64,000 nt of DNA. Origin: Halodesulfurarchaeum sp. HSR-GB. GTDB lineage: Archaea > Halobacteriota > Halobacteria > Halobacteriales > Halobacteriaceae. This document shows, in pieces, positions 59,401-64,000 of this stretch. Below the pieces are notes generated by a model. It made no database searches. It saw nothing but the letters and a program-made list of their open reading frames with translations, and was not told where the DNA came from. The stretch spans positions 124,001 through 188,000 of the forward strand of contig NZ_JAVKGN010000001.1 in NCBI RefSeq assembly GCF_031432215.1, written 5' to 3'. Positions within the stretch are counted from its first letter, which is position 1; each line of letters begins with the position of its first letter. A program made the position numbers and the translations under genes.

Positions 59401-60351
59401 ATGTTCGAGTCTGACGAGATCGGACGGTTTCAGCGTCAGGACGCGGCGTTCCGCGATCGCATCCAGGCGGATCCCGACGCCCGCTTCCCGGCGGAACCAG
59501 ATCGGTATCACCTCTACATCTCGCGAGCCTGTCCCTGGGCTCACGGCGCCGTGTTAGTTCGGACGCTCCTCGGACTCGAAGACGTGCTCTCGATGGACGT
59601 GCTCGACCCGTACCGCGAGGCGGCGGGCTGGCAGTTCACCCCCGAGAAACCGGGCTGCACCCCGGACACCGTAAACGGCACCGACTACCTGGCTGAGATC
59701 TACGAACTGGCCGATCCGGACTACGAAAAGCGACCGACCGTGCCGGTCCTCTGGGATCGCAAGCGGGAGACGATCGTCAACAACGAGTCGATCGAGATCA
59801 TGGCCATGCTGGCCGACGCTTTCGAGCCCCAGCAGGACGGCGCGGTCGACCTCTACCCCGCCGACCGGCGCGCGGAGATCGATCAGGTCGTCGCGGAACT
59901 TTACGACCCGATCAACAACGGGGTCTACCGGGCCGGCTTCGCGGACTCCCAGCAGGCCTACGACGAGGCGATCGATGCCCTCTTTGCCGCCCTCGATCGC
60001 TGGGACGGCGTGCTCGCCGAGCAGCGCTATCTCCTCGGCGAGCAGGTGACCCTCGCGGACCTCCGGCTCTTTGCCACGCTCGTTCGCTTCGATTCGGTCT
60101 ATCACACCCACTTCAAGTGCAACAGGAAGCAAATCGTGGACTACCCGAACCTCTGGGGACACACCCGCGAGATCTATCAGCTTCCCGGGGTCGCCGAGAC
60201 GGTCAACCTCGATCACATCAAGGAACACTACTACCGCACGCACCCCCAGCTCAACCCCAAGCGAATCGTCGCTCGCGGGCCGACACTCGACTTTTCGGCC
60301 CCCCACGACCGGGATCGGCTCCCGGGAGGGCCGCCGGCCGGCCTGCGTTGA
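59401..60351 (+). CDS. Glutathione S-transferase-like (glutathionyl-hydroquinone reductase type)
   Basis: A 316-aa protein of the YqjG/Xi-class GST family. The N-terminal thioredoxin-like domain has SRACPWAHGAVLVRTLLGLE, the Cys-Pro-Trp active-site motif, then GCTPDTVNGTDYLAEIYELA. The C-terminal all-helical domain (about 150-300) ends YHTHFKCNRKQIVDYPNLWG. Family members reduce glutathionyl-hydroquinones. Since haloarchaea generally use gamma-glutamylcysteine instead of glutathione, the thiol used here is uncertain. Confidence 0.9.
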   Translation: MFESDEIGRFQRQDAAFRDRIQADPDARFPAEPDRYHLYISRACPWAHGAVLVRTLLGLEDVLSMDVLDPYREAAGWQFTPEKPGCTPDTVNGTDYLAEIYELADPDYEKRPTVPVLWDRKRETIVNNESIEIMAMLADAFEPQQDGAVDLYPADRRAEIDQVVAELYDPINNGVYRAGFADSQQAYDEAIDALFAALDRWDGVLAEQRYLLGEQVTLADLRLFATLVRFDSVYHTHFKCNRKQIVDYPNLWGHTREIYQLPGVAETVNLDHIKEHYYRTHPQLNPKRIVARGPTLDFSAPHDRDRLPGGPPAGLR

Positions 60352-60399
60352 GCGGCCTTCGACGGCGGTCAGTTTCACTTTCACTCCGGTAGGCTCGGG

Positions 60400-60407
60400 G
60401 TTTAGCC
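60400..60407 (+). promoter_or_regulatory. TATA-like box of the Orc1/Cdc6 gene
   Basis: GTTTAGCC, centred about 27 bp before ATG 60430. Confidence 0.4.
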
Positions 60408-60429
60408 GCCGGCGAACAGACTTCGAGTT

Positions 60430-61473
60430 ATGCTGCACCGGTCCCACCGGAACGAGATCGTCGCGAACGCGGCGGTGTTCGACGCCGGCTGGGTCCCCGC
60501 GGACTTTCGCTCCCGGGACGCGGAACTGAACACGATGGCGACGGCCCTCGAACCGATCCTCGACGGCGAGCCAGCCTCGGGGCTGTTCCTTCATGGCCCC
60601 TCGGGGACGGGGAAGACGAGCAGCAGCCAGTACCTCCTCGGAAAGCTCAGCGAGCACGCCGAGCACCTGGAGACGGCGACCGTCAACTGCTGGTCGAATC
60701 ACTCCCGGTACCGGGTGCTCCGGCGGATCGTGGAAGCGGTCGACGGGCTCCGGGCGCGGACCCGGGATCACGCCGCAGCCGCGCTCCAGGAGCGGCTGGC
60801 CGAACTCGAGACGCCCACGGTCGTCGTCCTGGACGAGGCCGATCAACTCGACGAACCGGACGTGCTCTACACGCTCTACGAACTGCCGGCGCTCCACGTC
60901 GTCGCCACGGCCAACACGAAAGCGGACGTGCTGCTCGGTCTCGACGAGCGAATCCAGTCCCGACTCCGGACCTTCCACGACGTGCATTTCGCGCCCTACA
61001 CGGCCGCCGAACTCGACGTAATCCTCCAGCAACGGGTCGACCACGGCCTCCAGCCCGACGTGATCGAGGCCGCACAGGTGAGACAGATCGCCCGGGCCGC
61101 AAACGGGAACGCCAGGGACGCGATCGCCACACTCGACGGGGCGGCCCAGCGGGCAGTCGAGGACGGCGCCGAACGGATCCGGGACACACACGTCGAGACC
61201 GCCATCGAGACCGCGAGCCGGGCGGTCCGGTCCGAGACACTCGACCGGCTCAACGACCACCAGCACGCGATCTACGAGATCGTCGCGGCCACGGAACCGG
61301 CCAGTCCAGGAACGATCTACGAGCGCTATCGCGACCGAATGGCCGACCCGCGCTCGCGACGGACGGTCCGGAAGTACCTCCGGAAGCTCGAACAGTACGA
61401 TCTCCTCGTCGCCTCGGGCCACGCACAATCACGCGAGTACCGGCTGGGGCCGGACGCCCCACGTCCGAGCTAG
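60430..61473 (+). CDS. Orc1/Cdc6-family replication initiator-like AAA+ protein
   Basis: A 347-aa AAA+ ATPase of the archaeal Orc1/Cdc6 group. Walker A is LFLHGPSGTGKTSSSQYLLG, Walker B is VVVLDEADQLDEPDVLYTLY, sensor 1 is VVATANTKADVL, and the arginine-containing sensor 2 follows NGNARDAIATLDGAAQRAVE. A C-terminal winged helix (about 285-345) reads RRTVRKYLRKLEQYDLLVAS. It is shorter than the usual 400-plus residues. I see no origin recognition box beside it, so it may be one of several Orc paralogs not tied to an origin here. It overlaps the convergent CPBP gene by four bases. Confidence 0.85.
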   Translation: MLHRSHRNEIVANAAVFDAGWVPADFRSRDAELNTMATALEPILDGEPASGLFLHGPSGTGKTSSSQYLLGKLSEHAEHLETATVNCWSNHSRYRVLRRIVEAVDGLRARTRDHAAAALQERLAELETPTVVVLDEADQLDEPDVLYTLYELPALHVVATANTKADVLLGLDERIQSRLRTFHDVHFAPYTAAELDVILQQRVDHGLQPDVIEAAQVRQIARAANGNARDAIATLDGAAQRAVEDGAERIRDTHVETAIETASRAVRSETLDRLNDHQHAIYEIVAATEPASPGTIYERYRDRMADPRSRRTVRKYLRKLEQYDLLVASGHAQSREYRLGPDAPRPS

Positions 61474-62354
61474 TCGAGGCCGAGGCGTTCGAGTCCGGGG
61501 CGTTCACGGGGTGCGAGGTGCTCGGCCCCGTAGATCACGACCAGGAGGGCCGCGAGGGCGACAAGCGGGACCGCGCCCGTGACCTCGGCCAGGAAGTTCA
61601 GCCAGGGATCGGGGACACCGCCGGGGGCGAGCACCGCCATGTCGGCCGGGTGGAAGATCCCCATCGCGTTGATGCCGGCGTGGAAGACGGCCACGGCGAG
61701 GACGCTCCCGCCGGTACTGTTGTACATCCAGGTCCAGAGGATCGATCCCGCGATGATGGTGAAAACCCAGATGAGCTGCTGGGAGCGCGACCAGCCGCCG
61801 TGGATCGTCGTGGCGTTGAGCAGGAGCGGCAGGTGCCACAGGGCCCAGGCCACCCCGACCGCCAGGCTGGAAACGAGCGCGCTGTACCGCTCCTGAAGCA
61901 CCGGAAGCATGAACCCACGCCAGCCGAGTTCCTCCTGGCCGCCACCCCAGACAGTCCCCCAGACCAGGGCAAAGAGGTAGATACCCGGGAAGGGGAAGGA
62001 GTCGAGATCGACCGGCCCGCCGAGGGCGACGAACAGGACACTCCCGAGTGCGAGGATGAGAAGCGGGAGAGCGAGCGCGAGCAGCCACCATTTCGCGCCG
62101 ATCCGCCACTTAAATAGTTGGCCGACCCACTGCCGGAGACTTCCCTCGCTCGCCCAGACCACGACGGCCGCCCCGACCGGCGGGCCGAAACCCCCCAGGC
62201 CGATCAGGATGGAGTGTGTCCAGGAGGCCTCCATCCCGCTGGCCGCGAGCGCCCCCTGGATCGTCCACGTAAACGCGTACGTGACGAGGAGGAAACTCGC
62301 CAGTCGGTGGGCGTCGATCGTCGACCGAACGGTTCCGCGCATATCGTGTTGCAT
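61470..62354 (-). CDS. CPBP-family intramembrane metalloprotease-like protein
   Basis: A 294-aa membrane protein of the CPBP (Abi/CAAX protease-like) family with about eight helices. The motif GGQEELGWRGFMLPVLQERY carries the catalytic Glu-Glu and Arg; WALWHLPLLL and AVFHAGINAMG carry the His ligands. Such proteins cleave prenylated or bacteriocin-type substrates, or have immunity roles. The substrate here is unknown. The start is uncertain between residue 1 and an ATG four codons on. Confidence 0.88.
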   Translation of the reverse strand: MQHDMRGTVRSTIDAHRLASFLLVTYAFTWTIQGALAASGMEASWTHSILIGLGGFGPPVGAAVVVWASEGSLRQWVGQLFKWRIGAKWWLLALALPLLILALGSVLFVALGGPVDLDSFPFPGIYLFALVWGTVWGGGQEELGWRGFMLPVLQERYSALVSSLAVGVAWALWHLPLLLNATTIHGGWSRSQQLIWVFTIIAGSILWTWMYNSTGGSVLAVAVFHAGINAMGIFHPADMAVLAPGGVPDPWLNFLAEVTGAVPLVALAALLVVIYGAEHLAPRERPGLERLGLD

Positions 62355-62534
62355 GGATTACCAGACGGATAACGATAATGGCGACTTCGGTCCGGAAGCC
62401 GTTCGGAAGCGGAGAGTAGTCGGCACATCGGGTGTCCGTATCGATTTCACCGCTCTCGATCCACCCACAGCCGGTCCGGAACGCCCGGAAGGGCCCGTGT
62501 TCGAGTTTTCCCGTCGGCACAACTCGGTTGGAAC

Positions 62535-63212
62535 ATGCATCACACAGGTTCCGTGCCGGAGCTCCCCCAGCTCTCGCCCGGGGTCCGGCTCCTCGACGCC
62601 CCGCGACGCTCGATCGGCCCGCTGCACGCCCTCGTGCTCGATCATCTGCTCGTGACGGGTGGCACCGCCGTCTGGATCGACGCCCACGGGCACGCGACCA
62701 CGACCTATTTGGCCGAGGTCGCGCCCAGCCCGCGTGTCCTCGACCGGATTCGCGTCGCCCGTGGGTTCACTCCCTACCAGCACCAGTCGCTGCTCCAGGA
62801 CGCGGCAGGCGAGATCGACGACGACACGAGCCTCGTCGTCGCGCCGGCAGTGGACGGGCTCTACCGCGACGAGGACGTTCGCGGGGCCGAACCCCAGTCG
62901 ATGCTCCTCCGGGGTGTGGCCCGACTCGCCCGCTACGCCCGCGAGGCCGAAATTCCCGTCCTCACGACCCGGGCCGCGGCCGACGAGTTCAGCGCGCCGG
63001 TCGCAGCGGTCGCCGACAGCACCATCACGGTCGAGCGAACCCGATTCGGCCCCCGCTTTCGGAGCCCGAACTTCGAGACCCAGATCTACGCCGCATCCGG
63101 CCCGACCATGCAGACCACACTCACCTACTGGGCACGGATCCTCCGGGCCCGCCGCCCGGCCCACGAGACACAGCCGAGCCAGAAGCGGGCGATTGCGGAG
63201 GTGAGTCCCTGA
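62535..63212 (+). CDS. RadA-like protein without Walker A
   Basis: A 225-aa protein. It aligns with the core of archaeal RadA/Rad51 after the P-loop: GTAVWIDAHGHATTTYLAEV matches the RadA VYIDTEGTF strand, VARGFTPYQHQSLLQDA matches the RadA VARAYNSNHQ block, and LARYAREAEIPVLTTRAA matches the LADLYDIAVFVTNQ strand. The P-loop of RadA is missing, and the Walker B Asp is replaced (TSLVVAPAVDGLY). So it cannot hydrolyse ATP as RadA does. Its stop overlaps the ATG of the next gene (TGATG). It probably acts as a structural partner in a polymerase complex. Confidence 0.78.
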   Translation: MHHTGSVPELPQLSPGVRLLDAPRRSIGPLHALVLDHLLVTGGTAVWIDAHGHATTTYLAEVAPSPRVLDRIRVARGFTPYQHQSLLQDAAGEIDDDTSLVVAPAVDGLYRDEDVRGAEPQSMLLRGVARLARYAREAEIPVLTTRAAADEFSAPVAAVADSTITVERTRFGPRFRSPNFETQIYAASGPTMQTTLTYWARILRARRPAHETQPSQKRAIAEVSP

Positions 63213-63469
63213 TGGGCCGGACCAACCCCACCTATCGCGACCGGCTCGATGCCCTCGAAACCGACTGGGGCCCATACCGGCGCAGCCTCCGCCGTCACGA
63301 GCAGGGCCCCTTCGATCGGCTCTGGGAGCACGCCCGGGCCCACGCCGACGCGAGCGGGATGTACAACCCCGCCGACCCGATGCAGACAGTCCTCCTCTCG
63401 ATCTGTCTGGAACAGGAGCGGGCGATCCAGGAACTCACCGAACGAGTGACCAGCCTCGAAGCGGACTAG
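63212..63469 (+). CDS. 85-aa protein between RadA-like and polymerase genes
   Basis: A small protein, basic then acidic, of the pattern PTYRDRLDALETDWGPYRRS, LRRHEQGPFDRLWEHARAHA, QTVLLSICLEQERAIQELTE. Strongly helical. It is coupled to the RadA-like gene at its start (TGATG) and to the polymerase at its end (TAG then ATG, the last base shared). The tight packing suggests the three products form a complex. No family is recognised. It could be a bridging or polymerase-recruiting factor. Confidence 0.75.
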   Translation: MGRTNPTYRDRLDALETDWGPYRRSLRRHEQGPFDRLWEHARAHADASGMYNPADPMQTVLLSICLEQERAIQELTERVTSLEAD

Positions 63470-64000
63470 ATGTTCAAAATCGACTACCGGGAGGACGGGG
63501 CCGTCCGCCGCTGGACGACGACCGAAGACGGGGCAACAGTCACGGTGGACACGGACTACCGACCGACGATCTACCTCTGGGCCACGGAGTGGGAAATCGT
63601 CCAGGGCCACCGCGAGCACGTCGCGGCCCACCCGAAAGTGGCGTCGGTGACCGTCGCCTCGAAACGACCGGGCTGGCGACACGACCCCCAGGCCGTGCTC
63701 GAAGTGACCCTGACCGACATCGAGGCGGTCGACGCGCTCGCGCCGCAGTTGGCGAACATGGGCCGGCCCGGGGACCTCCGGCTCTTCAACGTTGATTTCT
63801 CACGGGGGTTTCGATACTGTCTCGAAACGGGTCAGTCGCCGGTGCCGACAGGCTCGCTCCACACGCTCTCGATCGACGTGCCGGCAGTCGAGGTACACCG
63901 GGAGGGACACCTTCGCGAGGCCACCGTCGAGGGCGAGTCGATCACGGGCGACCCGCCCCAGGTGCTCGACGGCGTTCTCGATCGAATTCACGACGCCGAT
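63470..64000 (+). CDS. polB: N-terminal part of a PolB2-like family B DNA polymerase
   Basis: The first 177 codons of a gene that runs beyond the window. It starts MFKIDYREDGAVRRWTTTED, and continues ATVTVDTDYRPTIYLWATEW, then DPQAVLEVTLTDIEAV and MGRPGDLRLFNVDFSRGFRY, CLETGQSPVPTG. This is the N-terminal domain of the short haloarchaeal family B polymerases (PolB2-like) that I recognise, distinct from the long replicative PolB1. Whether the exonuclease and polymerase sites are complete cannot be seen, since they lie outside the window. It shares one base with the stop of the previous gene. Confidence 0.8.
   Translation, partial: MFKIDYREDGAVRRWTTTEDGATVTVDTDYRPTIYLWATEWEIVQGHREHVAAHPKVASVTVASKRPGWRHDPQAVLEVTLTDIEAVDALAPQLANMGRPGDLRLFNVDFSRGFRYCLETGQSPVPTGSLHTLSIDVPAVEVHREGHLREATVEGESITGDPPQVLDGVLDRIHDAD

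Noticed and set aside
60352..60429. Replication origin next to Orc1/Cdc6
   Set aside because: The gap is only 78 bp and holds no recognisable origin recognition box or AT-rich unwinding tract.
59554..61428. Minus-strand open frame of 624 codons across the GST-like and Orc1/Cdc6 genes
   Set aside because: It is the mirror of two clear genes; no family motif was found in it.
1..64000. Mobile elements, prophage or CRISPR array
   Set aside because: No transposase, integrase, phage structural gene or regularly spaced direct repeats were found; only isolated inverted repeats and a partial tRNA 3'-end copy.

Overview
The window is a 64 kb piece of haloarchaeal (class Halobacteria) chromosome. It is GC-rich, its proteins are acidic (Asp/Glu-rich), and it carries archaeal information genes (aIF1A, aIF5A with deoxyhypusine synthase, transcription factor S, Orc1/Cdc6, a PolB-type polymerase) and haloarchaeal families (HTH_10 bacterioopsin-activator-like regulators, PAS/GAF kinases, soluble Htr transducers, a haloarchaeal lipoprotein). 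Many genes have a TATA-like element 25-33 bp before the start codon, as expected for leaderless haloarchaeal mRNAs. A molybdopterin respiratory operon, a Campylobacter/Helicobacter-type malate:quinone oxidoreductase and an FNT-type (formate/nitrite family) channel suggest an anaerobically respiring halophile, possibly of the Halodesulfurarchaeum/Halanaeroarchaeum kind. The genus is a guess.

Layout. 1-9.5 kb: 3' end of tRNA-Val, a Cys-PAS soluble chemotaxis transducer with its own CheW, two large divergent sensors (a receiver-PAS-GAF-HTH_10 regulator and a PAS-GAF-PAS histidine kinase), a wHTH/membrane protein pair, a secreted Gly-rich protein and membrane proteins. 9.6-12.6 kb: TrkA and TrkH for potassium uptake. 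13-16.3 kb: the conserved cluster adk, DUF106 (Oxa1/YidC-like), cmk, cbf5/truB, then tRNA-Pro(GGG) and a hairpin-rich tail. 16.6-22.6 kb: phosphate permease, histidine kinase, HemAT oxygen transducer, cobT. 22.6-28.7 kb: SDR enzyme, FNT-UspA fusion with a wHTH regulator and operator-like repeat, GYD protein, RAD55-like protein, zinc-ribbon proteins, transcription factor S. 28.7-40.4 kb: HAD hydrolase, FAD enzyme, aIF1A, MATE exporter, Mqo, UspA plus APC permease, methyltransferase, CNNM/CorC protein, ZIP transporter, zinc-ribbon potassium channel.

40.5-46.6 kb: a complete molybdoenzyme operon on the minus strand, ordered regulator, small protein, catalytic subunit, four-cluster Fe-S subunit, NrfD-type membrane anchor, TorD-type chaperone. 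The order matches the dmsREABCD arrangement known from Halobacterium. The gene junctions are overlapping or translationally coupled; the terminal electron acceptor cannot be told from sequence. 46.8-54.9 kb: a GIY-YIG-like protein, PRC-barrel-like protein, deoxyhypusine synthase, a 41-aa zinc-finger microprotein, CMD-like and Nif3-like proteins, agmatinase-type hydrolase directly behind aIF5A, an aminotransferase, an ABC1/UbiB kinase and an Hsp20-like protein. 55-64 kb: MoeA, HAD phosphatase, pterin dehydratase, UppS, lipoprotein, glutathionyl-hydroquinone-reductase-like protein, Orc1/Cdc6, CPBP protease, and at the right edge a three-gene cassette of a RadA-like protein that has lost its ATP site, an 85-aa protein and a truncated PolB2-like polymerase.

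How parts may work together: MoeA supplies the cofactor for the molybdoenzyme; Mqo and NrfD would be the quinone-reducing and quinol-oxidising ends of an electron chain; deoxyhypusine synthase, aIF5A and the agmatinase-like hydrolase form the hypusination pathway; the RadA-like/PolB2 cassette resembles in plan the bacterial ImuA-ImuB-DnaE2 mutasome and is the most promising little-described system here. I saw no transposase, integrase or CRISPR array.
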